From Candidatus Aalborgiella aggregata (GTDB lineage Bacteria > Pseudomonadota > Gammaproteobacteria > Burkholderiales > Burkholderiaceae_C), in NCBI GenBank assembly GCA_016705065.1, contig JADIYY010000001.1, forward strand, positions 310,001 through 374,000: a stretch of 64,000 nt of DNA, in the 5' to 3' direction. Shown in pieces: positions 9,045-18,053 of the stretch (position 1 is its first letter; each line of letters begins with the position of its first letter). The position numbers and the translations under genes were made by a program. The notes under the pieces were generated by a model. It was not told where the DNA came from. It did not search any database and saw only the letters and a program-made list of their open reading frames with translations.

Positions 9045-10346
9045 TTGAGAGCTTCACTTAACTCATTAAGCAGAAACAAATTTGCCCGCAATGTGGCGAT
9101 TGTTGCCAGTGGCGCACTAGGCGCTCAAATTATTACAATGGTATTCACACCATTTGTTACGCGCATTTATGGCCCTGAAACATTTGGACTGCTGGGTACA
9201 TTTGTAGCAATAGTGTCTGTGCTTGCGCCTTGCCTGTCATTAAGTTTTCCAATTGCTATTGCTTTGCCAGAAGATGATGTTGAAGCAAAGGGGTTGGCTC
9301 GGTTATCGTTTACGTTGGCTTTTCTGATGGGTGCTGCATTGGCGCTGGCATTGTGGTTTGGAAGGCAGTCTTTTGTTGAACTACTTAATCTTCAGTCTAT
9401 TGAAGCTTTCATCATGTTCTTGCCGATAGCGCTATTTCTATCTGTATGGTTAGAAATTGAACAACAGTGGTTGATTAGAAAAAAGAGATTCGGTGAAATT
9501 GCAAAAGTGGCAGTTGTGCAGGCTTTTCTAATAAACAGCTCGAAAATTGGCATAGGTCTATTTAGCGCAACTGCGACCGTACTCATTTCATTGACGGCAG
9601 TTGGTAGCGCGATGCATGCGGCATTGTTGTTTAAAACTGCACGAATAAATGAGCCGTTTTTTGGCTTAAATCCGATAAAGTATTCGAGGAATTCGTTCAT
9701 GAGTTTAGCGAAAAAATACAGTGATTTCCCAATATATCGAACTCCACAGATATTCATTAATGCTGTCTCACAAAGTTTGCCTGTAATTATGCTTGCCAGT
9801 TTTTTTGGAGCAAGTACAGCGGGGTTCTATACTTTGGCGCGCTTGGCTATGGCGATGCCTTCGACGTTAATAGGTAAATCAGTGGGTGATGTTTTCTACC
9901 CTCGTATAAATGATGCCGCGCGTTCAGGGGAAAATATTACTCGCTTATTAATTAAAGCATCTTCAATACTCGCTGTTGTGGGTTTTTTACCGTTCACAAT
10001 TATTGTAATTTTTGGACCGTGGGTATTTTCACAGGTCTTTGGCTCAGAGTGGGGTGTTTCTGGCGAATATGCTAGGTACTTGTCTTTATTTTTCTATCTC
10101 AATTTGATAAATAGGCCTAGTGTTTCAGCGGTACCTATGTTGGGTCTTCAAAAAGGGTTACTTCTATACGAAATCGTGAGTACGGGTGGTAAAGTAATTG
10201 GATTGATGATAGGGTTTTACATATACAAGAGCGACGTTATGGCAATCATGTTGTTTTCAATAATAGGTGCGTTAACGTACCTATGGATGATTGCTTGGAT
10301 AATTTATAGAAGCAAAGGTTGGAAGAGTGAAAAAGCAAGTCGATAA
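9045..10346 (+). CDS. Polysaccharide flippase, Wzx-like
   Basis: A 433-residue polytopic membrane protein with about 12 hydrophobic segments, belonging to the oligosaccharide flippase/MOP exporter group. RNKFARNVAIVASGALGAQIITM and PFVTRIYGPETFG are typical of the first two helices. It should move lipid-linked sugar units across the inner membrane. The start is a TTG at 9045 placed behind a strong AGGGAAGGA site; no nearer ATG fits. The gene is AT-richer than the flanking housekeeping genes and overlaps the next gene by 20 bases, so the two are translationally linked. Confidence 0.87.
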   Translation: MRASLNSLSRNKFARNVAIVASGALGAQIITMVFTPFVTRIYGPETFGLLGTFVAIVSVLAPCLSLSFPIAIALPEDDVEAKGLARLSFTLAFLMGAALALALWFGRQSFVELLNLQSIEAFIMFLPIALFLSVWLEIEQQWLIRKKRFGEIAKVAVVQAFLINSSKIGIGLFSATATVLISLTAVGSAMHAALLFKTARINEPFFGLNPIKYSRNSFMSLAKKYSDFPIYRTPQIFINAVSQSLPVIMLASFFGASTAGFYTLARLAMAMPSTLIGKSVGDVFYPRINDAARSGENITRLLIKASSILAVVGFLPFTIIVIFGPWVFSQVFGSEWGVSGEYARYLSLFFYLNLINRPSVSAVPMLGLQKGLLLYEIVSTGGKVIGLMIGFYIYKSDVMAIMLFSIIGALTYLWMIAWIIYRSKGWKSEKASR

Positions 10347-10986
10347 AGACCACTATAAGTTTTCAGAGTACTTAACAAAGGCGCGTTGGGCAAGTGTTTG
10401 GCACCAGCTTGATGAGGTCATGAAATTTAAACCTGCACGCGTTCTTGAAATTGGTCCTGGCCCTGGAATTTTCAAATCTTCAGCAAAAACTTTTGGGCTC
10501 AATGTAGAAACATTGGATGTTGATCCTGAACTTAATCCGGACTATGTTGCTTCAATCTTTTCAATGCCATTTAAAGACAATGAAATTGATGTTGTATGTG
10601 CATTTCAAGTGCTAGAGCATTTGCCGTATGACAAATCTCTACAGGCATTCGCAGAAATGGTTCGTATTTCAAAAACAGGCGTTGTAATAAGTTTGCCAGA
10701 TGCAAAAAGAGTTTGGCCAATGACGATACATATTCCAAAAATAGGTACCGCAAACATGTTAATTCCGCGTCCTTTCCTGCGACTCCAAACACATGATTTT
10801 GATGGTGAACATTATTGGGAAATAAACAAAATTGGTTATGCTTTGGATAAATTGATTAAAGACTTTAAAGTAATGGATTGCCAGCTAATTCGCACTTATC
10901 GTGTGTTCTGGAATCCTTATCATCGATTCTTCATATTTTCAAAACAAGTTGAAAATTCCCCATCATCAACAGATAAGACAGCATGA
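10327..10986 (+). CDS. SAM-dependent methyltransferase in polysaccharide cluster
   Basis: A 219-residue class I methyltransferase. Motif I VLEIGPGPG is at residues 39-47, the acidic loop is LDVDPELNPDYV, and CAFQVLEHLPYD is the motif IV/post region. The start is a GTG inside the end of the flippase gene. Its end overlaps the glycosyltransferase start by 4 bases (ATGA), so the three genes form one operon. The acceptor is unknown; methylation of a sugar or of the glycan end is the likely role given the neighbours. Confidence 0.85.
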   Translation: MKKQVDKDHYKFSEYLTKARWASVWHQLDEVMKFKPARVLEIGPGPGIFKSSAKTFGLNVETLDVDPELNPDYVASIFSMPFKDNEIDVVCAFQVLEHLPYDKSLQAFAEMVRISKTGVVISLPDAKRVWPMTIHIPKIGTANMLIPRPFLRLQTHDFDGEHYWEINKIGYALDKLIKDFKVMDCQLIRTYRVFWNPYHRFFIFSKQVENSPSSTDKTA

Positions 10987-12260
10987 CACTTTCTCAGATA
11001 AAAGTCTTGCATTTGATCGGTGGTGAGCTTACTGGAGGTGCAGCACGCGGCGCATACGCACTGCACAAGGGTTTGGAAAAACGGGGTGTCCATTCTAGAG
11101 TGTTAACTGACAGCAACAATACATTGTCTGACCCATCAGTAATTTCAGTGGCTAAAGATGGATCGGGTAAATTTAAACGATTATTGCGGCAGCAGCTTGA
11201 CAGTTTTTTTCTGCGTTTTTATCGAAAGCGCAAAAAAAATATTTTTAGTGTTGGATTATCAGGGTATGACTTCAGAAAGACGGATGCCTACAAAGAGGCT
11301 ACAGTGCTTCACTTGCATTGGGTAAATAATGGGTTTCTAAATATTAACCATCTACGCAATGTAAATAAACCAATCATATGGACATTGCGTGATATGTGGC
11401 CACTCACTGGTGGATGCCATTATTCACTAGATTGCAATCAATACTCTTCTGGCTGTGGGAGCTGCCCACAGCTGGGGTCAAAATTCAAATTCGATTTGTC
11501 TTGGTTTGTGAGTAAGAGGAAATCAAAACTACTGCCAAGGTCTATCAAGATAGTAGGGATCAGTCATTGGATAAGTGAATTGGCAAAAGAAAGTTCATTA
11601 TTTAATGGTTTTGATATTCGAACTATTTCAAATTGCATAGATACCGATGAATTTTTGCCAATAAATAAAAGTGTCGCGCGAAGTATTTTGGGGATTTCGA
11701 CAGACAAGAAAATAATTTTGGTTGGCGCTACATCTGTAGACGATTTTTACAAAGGGTTCGACAAGTTTTTGGATTCACTCCCTCATTTGGACAAGAACCA
11801 ATTCCATCTTTGTTTTTTCGGCAATATCGATCAAAGCAAACTCAGTGAAATTGAATTTACTTACACTTCTTTTGGTTTTTTAAACGACAAATATTCACTT
11901 CGACTCGTCTATTCGGCCGCAGACGTATTTGTGGCACCCAGTACGATGGAGGCTTTCGGCAAGACACAGGTTGAAGCTTTGTCTTGTGGAACACCTGTGG
12001 TTTGCTTTGATGCGACAGGCCCTAAAGACATTGTTCAGCATCAAGTCAATGGATATCGCGCGAAACCGTTTGATTCGGAAGATTTGGCTATTGGTGTTCG
12101 GTGGGTATGTTCAAACGTAAACCCGTTTGATTTGGTTGAAGTGTCGAATATTAAAATACCCTCTTTATTCGGCAACTTGGCAATCGCTGACCAATACATA
12201 CAACTATATAAAGATTTGATGGAGGATAGCCGTTATACAAATAGACACTTAGAAGATTAA
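10983..12260 (+). CDS. Glycosyltransferase family 4 (group 1)
   Basis: A 425-residue GT-B glycosyltransferase. The N-terminal half has HLHWVNNGFLNI and the Cys-rich TGGCHY...GCGSCPQLG segment that is typical of WcaC-like GT4 enzymes acting on exopolysaccharide. The C-terminal half holds the nucleotide-sugar motif VFVAPSTMEAFGKTQVEA, with the E-x7-E-like pattern, followed by LSCGTPVVCFD. It overlaps the methyltransferase by ATGA and is the last gene of the cluster. The donor and acceptor sugars cannot be told from sequence. Confidence 0.88.
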   Translation: MTLSQIKVLHLIGGELTGGAARGAYALHKGLEKRGVHSRVLTDSNNTLSDPSVISVAKDGSGKFKRLLRQQLDSFFLRFYRKRKKNIFSVGLSGYDFRKTDAYKEATVLHLHWVNNGFLNINHLRNVNKPIIWTLRDMWPLTGGCHYSLDCNQYSSGCGSCPQLGSKFKFDLSWFVSKRKSKLLPRSIKIVGISHWISELAKESSLFNGFDIRTISNCIDTDEFLPINKSVARSILGISTDKKIILVGATSVDDFYKGFDKFLDSLPHLDKNQFHLCFFGNIDQSKLSEIEFTYTSFGFLNDKYSLRLVYSAADVFVAPSTMEAFGKTQVEALSCGTPVVCFDATGPKDIVQHQVNGYRAKPFDSEDLAIGVRWVCSNVNPFDLVEVSNIKIPSLFGNLAIADQYIQLYKDLMEDSRYTNRHLED

Positions 12261-12335
12261 AACTGAGCAATCACCAAGGCTGTATCGAAGTTTTCAATTG
12301 ATATCCTCTCCATCACATCATTTCATATATCAAAT

Positions 12336-12389
12336 ATGGCTTTATCCGGCGTATTTGTTGCCTAGTGTGCTATTAAATATGTAGCAAAC
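12336..12389 (-). repeat. Dispersed 50-57 bp repeat, copy 2 (intergenic)
   Basis: Reverse copy between the convergent glycosyltransferase and isochorismatase-like genes. It reads ATCCGGCGTATTTGTTGCC then TAGTGTGCTATTAAATATG and TAGC. Confidence 0.85.
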
Positions 12390-12411
12390 GCATACCCGTG
12401 ATGCGGAAACC

Positions 12412-13008
12412 TTATTTAATCAGTCTTTGCACCGCTTTGAAGTGTTCATGCTCGGCACTATGTAGCCATTCAAACAGCACCATTTCAGTGGTCACCAAAC
12501 TCGCACCTTCGGCGGCTAAGCGGTCGTAAGCTGCGTCGCGGTTGCGTTCGGTGCGGCTGGTGCATGCATCGGTGACCACATGCACATCAAAATCTTCCAT
12601 GAGTCCCATCACTGTTTGCAACACGCACACATGGGCCTCCATGCCCGCAATGATGATTTCAGGGCGTTCGTTCTCGCGCGGTTTTTGCAAATGCTTGGGC
12701 ATGCTTTTGGCATTGTTGGATGCCTTGGGTGTGCCAATGTCATTCAAGAGTTCAATCAAGCCATCATCCGCCGCTGAAAATGCCATTTTCACCAAAGGTT
12801 CACGCGCATAGTCGGCCAGTTCGGGCACAGTGTGTCCTAAACCTTGAGGATACTGCTCTGTCACGGTAATGGGCACACGCATCAGCCGTGCCGCTTGCGC
12901 CAAACGCAGTGCGTTGGCTAATACGTCTGCGCCTTCAAACATGGCAGGTAGCAGCTTGGCTTGTATATCAATCAGGACGAGTTGGGATGCAGATGATTCG
13001 ATGAGCAT
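12412..13008 (-). CDS. Isochorismatase-family hydrolase
   Basis: A 198-residue cysteine hydrolase of the isochorismatase/nicotinamidase fold. The catalytic triad can be read directly: Asp14 in LVLIDIQ, Lys74 in LVKMAFS and Cys128 in GMEAHVCVLQT. The cis-peptide-type GMEAHVC motif and the later VTDACTSRT fit the YcaC/isochorismatase-like hydrolases rather than true nicotinamidases. A lysine- and proline-rich insert (about residues 94-115) precedes the beta-strand before the catalytic cysteine. The substrate is unknown. It stands alone, convergent with the polysaccharide cluster. Confidence 0.88.
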   Translation of the reverse strand: MLIESSASQLVLIDIQAKLLPAMFEGADVLANALRLAQAARLMRVPITVTEQYPQGLGHTVPELADYAREPLVKMAFSAADDGLIELLNDIGTPKASNNAKSMPKHLQKPRENERPEIIIAGMEAHVCVLQTVMGLMEDFDVHVVTDACTSRTERNRDAAYDRLAAEGASLVTTEMVLFEWLHSAEHEHFKAVQRLIK

Positions 13009-13047
13009 GTGGCAATTATCTCACTTGGTATCAATTTTCGGCGCAAA

Positions 13048-13085
13048 TAAAAAAGCGCCTCGCAACTTCATGCGGGCGCTTTTGT
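13048..13085 (-). terminator. Rho-independent terminator after the GlsB-like gene
   Basis: AAAAGCGCC and GGGCGCTTTT form a GC-rich stem with A/T runs on both sides, so it can work in both directions. It lies 15 bases past the GlsB-like stop codon. Confidence 0.8.
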
Positions 13086-13099
13086 GAAGGGGAATGCGC

Positions 13100-13363
13100 T
13101 TAAACGCTGCCGTCAGATTTCTTTTGTACTTTTCCGTAGATGAACAGCACAACCACCGCGCCAATGACCGATGCAATCCACCCAGCTGCGCCGCCTGTGC
13201 GGTACATGCCCAACGCTTGGCCTGCGAAAGTGGCTACGAGTGAGCCTACGACGCCCAAGACGGCCGTCATGATGAATCCCATTTTTTGTTCGCCGGGCAT
13301 CACTGCACGGGCAATGAAGCCAACAACCAAACCAATGATCAAAGTACCTATTAAAATGCCCAT
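13100..13363 (-). CDS. GlsB/YeaQ/YmgE-family small membrane protein
   Basis: An 87-residue transglycosylase-associated/GlsB-type protein with three hydrophobic helices. LIGTLIIGLVVGFIARAVMPG is the family N-terminus and AAGWIASVIGAVVVLFIYG the C-terminal helix. These inner-membrane proteins are usually stress-induced; their biochemical role is unknown. I chose the ATG at 13363 because AAGGAA lies six bases before it and it gives the standard start MGILIG; the frame is open up to 13438. The gene is monocistronic with a hairpin terminator behind it. Confidence 0.9.
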   Translation of the reverse strand: MGILIGTLIIGLVVGFIARAVMPGEQKMGFIMTAVLGVVGSLVATFAGQALGMYRTGGAAGWIASVIGAVVVLFIYGKVQKKSDGSV

Positions 13364-13505
13364 GGTGATATTCCTTTGTAATAAATGAAACAGATTTGAA
13401 AAAATCCAAAGCGTGAATATAACATTAATTAATGACATTTCAAGAGTTCCACATCAGTCCTGGCATGCCCCAATCAGAAGGACTTTTCGTTAAATCCTTG
13501 TGCTT

Positions 13506-15470
13506 TTATGCAGCCGCATTTTCAATTTCTTGCGACAGTTCCAACCATTTGGCTTCTAAGACTTCAATTTCTTGTTGCACTGTTTTCAGGCGTTTGCCGG
13601 CTTGCGCCAAATCAGCGGGCTGTAGCGGCTTGGCCAAGCGGTTTTCCAAATCTTTGCCTTCGTGATTCAGCGCGGCGAGTTGGTCATCTATTTGTTGCAA
13701 TTCTTTTTTGAGTGGACTTAAGTTTTTGGTTTTTTCGCCTTTGGGTAATTTGGCTTGTTTGCTATTGGCTTTTGCAGATGCTGCCGCCTCGGCTTTGAGT
13801 GCTTGTTGTTCTTCCTTCACTGCTTCACGGCTGCGCTTGGCTTCTTCCAACAAGAACTTTTGGTAGTCGTCCAAATCACCATCAAACGGTTCCACACCGC
13901 CGCGTGTCACCAACCAAAACTCATCGCAAACTGATCGCAGCAAAGCACGGTCATGACTCACCAACATCAACGTGCCTTCAAACTCGTTCAGCGCCATGGC
14001 CAAGGCTTCGCGCGTGGCCAAATCCAAATGGTTGGTTGGCTCATCCAGTAGCAACAGGTTAGGGCGCTGCCACACCATCATGCACAGCACCAAGCGGGCT
14101 TTTTCGCCACCGCTCATGCTACCCACCGCTTGCTTGACCATGTCGCCGCCGAAGTTAAAGCTGCCTAAAAATCCGCGCAGCGCTTGTTCATTGGTTTGCT
14201 GGTTGGTGAGTTTGCCAGCGGCTTGCGTTTCACGCGCCAAGCGCACCATGTGTTCAATCGGGGTGTCTTGTGGCCGCAGCACATCCAGTTCTTGCTGCGC
14301 AAAATAGCCAATGCTCAAACCTTTGCCTTCGGTGATTTCGCCTTTCACGGGCACCAAATCGCGCGCAATGGTTTTCACCAAAGTTGATTTACCTTGTCCG
14401 TTGGCACCCAAAATACCAATGCGTTGCCCAGCCAATACCGATTTATTGACCCGTTGCACGATGATGGTGGAAGGCGTACCCGCGGGTGCGTCTTCTGGCG
14501 GCGGGTAGCCGCAAGCGCAATCGGTCAAGGACAACATGGGGTTGGGCAAATTGGCCGGTTCTTTGAATTCGAAAGTGAATTCAGCTTCGGCCAACAGCGG
14601 TGCAATTTTTTCCATGCGGTCCAGCGCTTTGACGCGGCTTTGCGCTTGCTTGGCTTTGCTGGCCTTGGCTTTGAATCGGTTGATGAACTTTTGCAGGTGC
14701 GCAATTTTGTCTTGCTGCTTGGCGTACTGCGCTTGTTGCAGCTCCATTTGCTCGGCACGCATGTCTTCAAACTTGCTGTAGTTGCCACCAAAGCGGTTCA
14801 GTTTGGCATTTTCAATTTGCACGGTGACGCCCGTCACGGCATCCAAAAACTCGCGGTCATGGCTGATCACCAGCATGGTGCCTTCATAGCGTTTCAACCA
14901 AGTCTCTAGCCAAACCAGCGCGTCCAAATCCAAGTGGTTGGTGGGTTCGTCCAGCAGCAACAAATCGGATGGGCACATCAATGCGCGTGCCAATTGAAGC
15001 CGCATGCGCCAGCCGCCCGAAAAGCTGTTGACCGGGTTGTCCAGCTCGGTGGTTTTAAAGCCCAAGCCCAATATCAAAGCCTGTGCCCGTGCGGGTGCAT
15101 CATAGGCGCCGCAATCGGCTAATGCGGTGTAGGCGTGTGCCATGCGGTCGTAGTCGTCAGTGGCTTCGGCCGCTTCCACTTCTTTTTGCGCGGCCATCAG
15201 AGTGGTATCACCGTCGATAACGAATGCGGTCGCACCTTGGTCTGTCTCTGGCATGTCCTGCGCCACCTGCGCCATGCGCCACTGGGCGGGAATGTAGTAT
15301 TCGCCGCTGTCTTCGTGCAAGCTGCCGTTTAAGAGTGCAAACAGGGTTGATTTGCCGGCACCATTGCGCCCCACAATGCCCACGTGTTCACCGGGGTTGA
15401 TGGTCACAGACGCGCTGTCAAGCAAGACTTTGGCACTGCGCCGCAGCACCACATTTTTAAGAGTAATCAT
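13506..15470 (-). CDS. ABC-F family ATPase (YheS-like)
   Basis: A 654-residue protein with two ABC ATPase domains and no membrane segment, which is the ABC-F layout. The first nucleotide site has Walker A GRNGAGKST at residues 34-42, FSGGWRMRL and LLLLDEPTNHLDL. The second has GANGQGKST, MSGGEKARL and again LLLLDEPTNHLDL. The linker between them is long and basic (KQDKIAHLQKFINRFKAKAS), and the C-terminus is a charged coiled coil. Length and linker fit YheS, a ribosome-associated translation factor. The ATG at 15470 starts the canonical MITLKNV; an upstream ATG at 15524 adds 18 unsupported residues. Confidence 0.93.
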   Translation of the reverse strand: MITLKNVVLRRSAKVLLDSASVTINPGEHVGIVGRNGAGKSTLFALLNGSLHEDSGEYYIPAQWRMAQVAQDMPETDQGATAFVIDGDTTLMAAQKEVEAAEATDDYDRMAHAYTALADCGAYDAPARAQALILGLGFKTTELDNPVNSFSGGWRMRLQLARALMCPSDLLLLDEPTNHLDLDALVWLETWLKRYEGTMLVISHDREFLDAVTGVTVQIENAKLNRFGGNYSKFEDMRAEQMELQQAQYAKQQDKIAHLQKFINRFKAKASKAKQAQSRVKALDRMEKIAPLLAEAEFTFEFKEPANLPNPMLSLTDCACGYPPPEDAPAGTPSTIIVQRVNKSVLAGQRIGILGANGQGKSTLVKTIARDLVPVKGEITEGKGLSIGYFAQQELDVLRPQDTPIEHMVRLARETQAAGKLTNQQTNEQALRGFLGSFNFGGDMVKQAVGSMSGGEKARLVLCMMVWQRPNLLLLDEPTNHLDLATREALAMALNEFEGTLMLVSHDRALLRSVCDEFWLVTRGGVEPFDGDLDDYQKFLLEEAKRSREAVKEEQQALKAEAAASAKANSKQAKLPKGEKTKNLSPLKKELQQIDDQLAALNHEGKDLENRLAKPLQPADLAQAGKRLKTVQQEIEVLEAKWLELSQEIENAAA

Positions 15471-15687
15471 GAAAAGAGGGGAAAAATCAGCTATTGGTTC
15501 ATTGCCACTATGGGGTTGTGGCAATCAAAGCCAGACAAGCAGCAGAAGTGCCTATTATCTCGCACTCTGGTAATCGAATCGCATCAAGTTGCGGCGTTAC
15601 TACCCTAGCGTCACTTATGAGACAGATCTTTCTTGCTCACCACAACGGATAAGAAACGACTCAAGGCAAGAATTGCTGACTAAAGTT

Positions 15688-15757
15688 ACTATTTGGTATT
15701 TCCTAATTCTTGTAAGGTCAAATAAAGACTGCACAGTATCAATTAATACCAAATAGT
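15688..15757. repeat. 13-bp inverted repeat in the leader region of the fasciclin gene
   Basis: ACTATTTGGTATT (15688-15700) and AATACCAAATAGT (15745-15757) are exact reverse complements 44 bases apart, in the 373-base gap between the ABC-F and fasciclin genes. They could be two operator half-sites or a long hairpin. Nothing else is recognised in the gap. Confidence 0.7.
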
Positions 15758-15843
15758 TTAATATTCGTCACGTCGAACAAAAGTTCGGCGTATGTGTATT
15801 CGAAATTCAGCTAGTTTTAATCCTTAACATTTTGGAGTTCCTC

Positions 15844-16299
15844 ATGAAAAAATCTATTATTGCTTCCGTTTTGGCTATCAGCGCTACATTCTCTGTACAA
15901 GCAAAAGACATTGTTGACACAGCAGTTGCTGCTGGCAGCTTTAAAACGCTGGCGACAGCATTGACAGCGGCTGGTTTGATTGACACCCTCAAAGGTCCTG
16001 GTCCATTCACTGTGTTTGCACCGACAGATGCAGCGTTTGCAAAAATTCCAAAGGCTGATTTAGATGCTTTGCTCAAAGACAAAGCCAAACTTACTGCGGT
16101 TTTGACTTACCACGTGGTTGGCGGCAAAGTTATGGCGGCTGATGTCAAAGCTGGAAAGGTGAAATCCGTTCAAGGTTCCGACATTACTGTAACAACAGCC
16201 AACGGCGTGATGGTCGATGGTGCCAAAGTGACAGCGGTAGATATCAAAGCTGACAATGGTGTCATTCACGTGATCGACAGCGTCATCATGCCAAAATAA
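15844..16299 (+). CDS. Secreted fasciclin-domain protein
   Basis: A 151-residue exported protein with one fasciclin (FAS1) domain. The signal peptide is MKKSIIASVLAISATFSVQA with cleavage before Lys21. The FAS1 signatures are clear: GPGPFTVFAPTDAAFAKIP (H1 box region), LTYHVVGG and the C-terminal GVIHVIDSVIMPK (H2 box). Such bacterial proteins are usually periplasmic or secreted and linked to adhesion, but no specific role is established here. I chose the ATG at 15844 behind TTTGGAG. A weak hairpin with T run follows the stop (about 16300-16325). Confidence 0.92.
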   Translation: MKKSIIASVLAISATFSVQAKDIVDTAVAAGSFKTLATALTAAGLIDTLKGPGPFTVFAPTDAAFAKIPKADLDALLKDKAKLTAVLTYHVVGGKVMAADVKAGKVKSVQGSDITVTTANGVMVDGAKVTAVDIKADNGVIHVIDSVIMPK

Positions 16300-16362
16300 G
16301 CGTTTCAAAATAGACGCTATTTTTGCAAACGAGAAGGCTTAAAACACAATGAAATTTCAGTC

Positions 16363-16749
16363 ATGCAAAGCTTAACCATTTATTACGACGGTGAATGTCC
16401 GCTTTGTTTGGCTGAAATACATTTTCTAAAAAGTCGAAATAAAAATCGCTTGATTGAGTTTGTCGATGTGGCTGCCGCTCAATATGACGAAGCAACACAC
16501 CAACTGTCTTGCCAACTGGCTTTGGCAGCCATGCATGGCAGGTTGGCAGATGGAACGCAGTTGAAAGGCATTCCAGTCTTCACCGAAGCCTACAGACGCT
16601 CGGATTTGCCAATGCTGGCCTGGATTTTCTCAAGAACTTGGCTTGAACCATTCTTGAGCGCAATGTATTACGTTTTCGCCAAATACAGACACAGCATCTC
16701 AAAAACTATTGGGCCGATGATGCTGCGTTTGTCAAAGCGCTTTGCATAG
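16363..16749 (+). CDS. DCC-family thiol-disulfide oxidoreductase-like protein (DUF393)
   Basis: A 128-residue protein of the DCC family, named for the conserved DxxCxxC core: YDGECPLC with Cys12 and Cys15. It is related to thioredoxin-like proteins and predicted to act on disulfides, but few members have been characterised. The C-terminal half (SDLPMLAWIFSRTWLEPFLSAMYYVFAKYR) is the usual family tail. The ATG at 16363 starts just before the first strand. It lies 63 bases after the fasciclin gene on the same strand. Confidence 0.87.
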   Translation: MQSLTIYYDGECPLCLAEIHFLKSRNKNRLIEFVDVAAAQYDEATHQLSCQLALAAMHGRLADGTQLKGIPVFTEAYRRSDLPMLAWIFSRTWLEPFLSAMYYVFAKYRHSISKTIGPMMLRLSKRFA

Positions 16750-16889
16750 TTAAATGATATGTTAAGAATTGCAATCAATGTATGCCTATATTGAGGTATC
16801 TTAAGACTCGCACTCTGGCAATGTTCAGTTTGTGTCACCATTTTGATGTGCATCAGATAGAGGCCAAATTTTTCAGCGATAATCGCGGC

Positions 16890-17249
16890 ATGCAAACCCT
16901 AAGACGCGCCCATCACCTTGCACGACTCGTGCTGGTTTGGTTCGCCTTGTCTTTGGGAGTGGCTATTGCTTCACCCGTGGTGAATCCGCAAGACCTGCAA
17001 ATGGTTTGCACGGGTTCGGGTGCCATGAAGTTGATCGTGACCGATGCAAATGGTGACCAAGACACCACATTGCTCAGCATGGATTGCCCACTGTGCGCCA
17101 CGGGTTTGGCCATCACGCCAGAGTTGCCAACGCTTGATTTCACACAAGCTGTACCCAGCGATTTTGCGGTGCTGCAACCAGCAACAACCGCTACCGCGCA
17201 GTTTTTTAGCGCACCTCTACCCGCACGCGGGCCTCCTTCAATCAACTGA
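16890..17249 (+). CDS. DUF2946-family small secreted protein
   Basis: A 119-residue protein with an N-terminal signal-like helix (HLARLVLVWFALSLGVAIASP), a mature part with three cysteines (MVCTGSGAMKLIV and MDCPLCATGL), and the ending FFSAPLPARGPPSIN typical of DUF2946. Family members often accompany copper-handling and TonB-dependent receptor genes. Here the next genes are Sco, PCuAC and a Spy/CpxP-like protein, which supports a copper link. The start at 16890 (MQTLRRAHH) fits the signal peptide; the open frame extends to 16782. Confidence 0.78.
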   Translation: MQTLRRAHHLARLVLVWFALSLGVAIASPVVNPQDLQMVCTGSGAMKLIVTDANGDQDTTLLSMDCPLCATGLAITPELPTLDFTQAVPSDFAVLQPATTATAQFFSAPLPARGPPSIN

Positions 17250-17270
17250 TTTATCTGGCTGTAATTGGCT

Positions 17271-17327
17271 TTTGCTATTAATTTAATAGCACTATAGGCA
17301 TATTTTATGCCGGATAGAGGCCAATTT
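17271..17327 (+). repeat. Dispersed 50-57 bp repeat, copy 3 (intergenic)
   Basis: Forward copy between the DUF2946 and Sco genes: TTTGCTATTAATTTAATAGC, then a middle with TAGGCATATTTTATG and the end CCGGATAGAGGCCAATTT. Close to consensus. Confidence 0.9.
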
Positions 17328-17360
17328 CATATATAAATTTTGTTGGTTAGAGGTATTCTT

Positions 17361-17984
17361 GTGAACATTCGGCTCCCTGTATCAATTTACCGTTTTGGGG
17401 TATTTTTGTTGGTTTCAATGGGTTTGGCTTTGTCTTTGTTGGCATGCAGCCGCAATGAAACCAGTGACGCACCCAAATTCAAAGGCATTGATATCACAGG
17501 TGCCAAATACGGCAAAGATTTCCAGCTTGCCGATACCGATGAGCGTGTGCGCACATTGGCAGACTTCAAAGGCAAAGCCGTCATGCTGTATTTTGGCTTT
17601 GTGCAATGCCCTGATGTTTGCCCAACTGCGCTGACCCGCGCGGTTGAAGTCAAGCGTTTATTGGGTGCCGATGGTGAGCGCTTGCAAGTCATCTTTGTCA
17701 CAGTAGACCCAGAGCGCGATACCAACGACATATTAAAAGCCTACATGGCGGCGTTTGACCCCACATTTTTAGCGCTGCATGGCAACGCCGATCAAACTCG
17801 CAGCACAGCCGAGCATTTCAAGGTGTATTACAAAAAAGTGCCCACTGGCAGCAGTTACACCATGGATCATTCTGCACTGTCATACGTGTTTGACCCAAAT
17901 GGTCAACTGCGTTTGGCCTTGCGGCATGAGCAATCTGCACAAGACTATGCACATGACATTGCGCAGTTGCTCAAAAAATCATAA
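17361..17984 (+). CDS. SCO1/SenC/PrrC-family copper chaperone
   Basis: A 207-residue thioredoxin-fold lipoprotein that delivers copper to the CuA centre of cytochrome c oxidase. The signal ends in lipobox LLAC (Cys29). The copper-binding motif is QCPDVCPTALT with Cys83 and Cys87, and the third ligand is the histidine in MDHSALSYVFDPNG. I chose the GTG at 17361 because TAGAGG sits about six bases before it; a TTG at 17340 would add seven residues. It is followed closely by a PCuAC copper chaperone, its usual partner in CuA assembly. Confidence 0.92.
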   Translation: MNIRLPVSIYRFGVFLLVSMGLALSLLACSRNETSDAPKFKGIDITGAKYGKDFQLADTDERVRTLADFKGKAVMLYFGFVQCPDVCPTALTRAVEVKRLLGADGERLQVIFVTVDPERDTNDILKAYMAAFDPTFLALHGNADQTRSTAEHFKVYYKKVPTGSSYTMDHSALSYVFDPNGQLRLALRHEQSAQDYAHDIAQLLKKS

Positions 17985-18053
17985 GACAATTTTCACAACA
18001 CTTTTCACCTCGTTTTTCTATCAACTTTTCATCAACTTAAAGGAGTATTTAAC

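Noticed and set aside
7440..13000. A duplicated tmRNA 3' end marking an attachment site
   Set aside because: I looked for a second copy of the ssrA 3' sequence downstream and found none, and no integrase gene is present.
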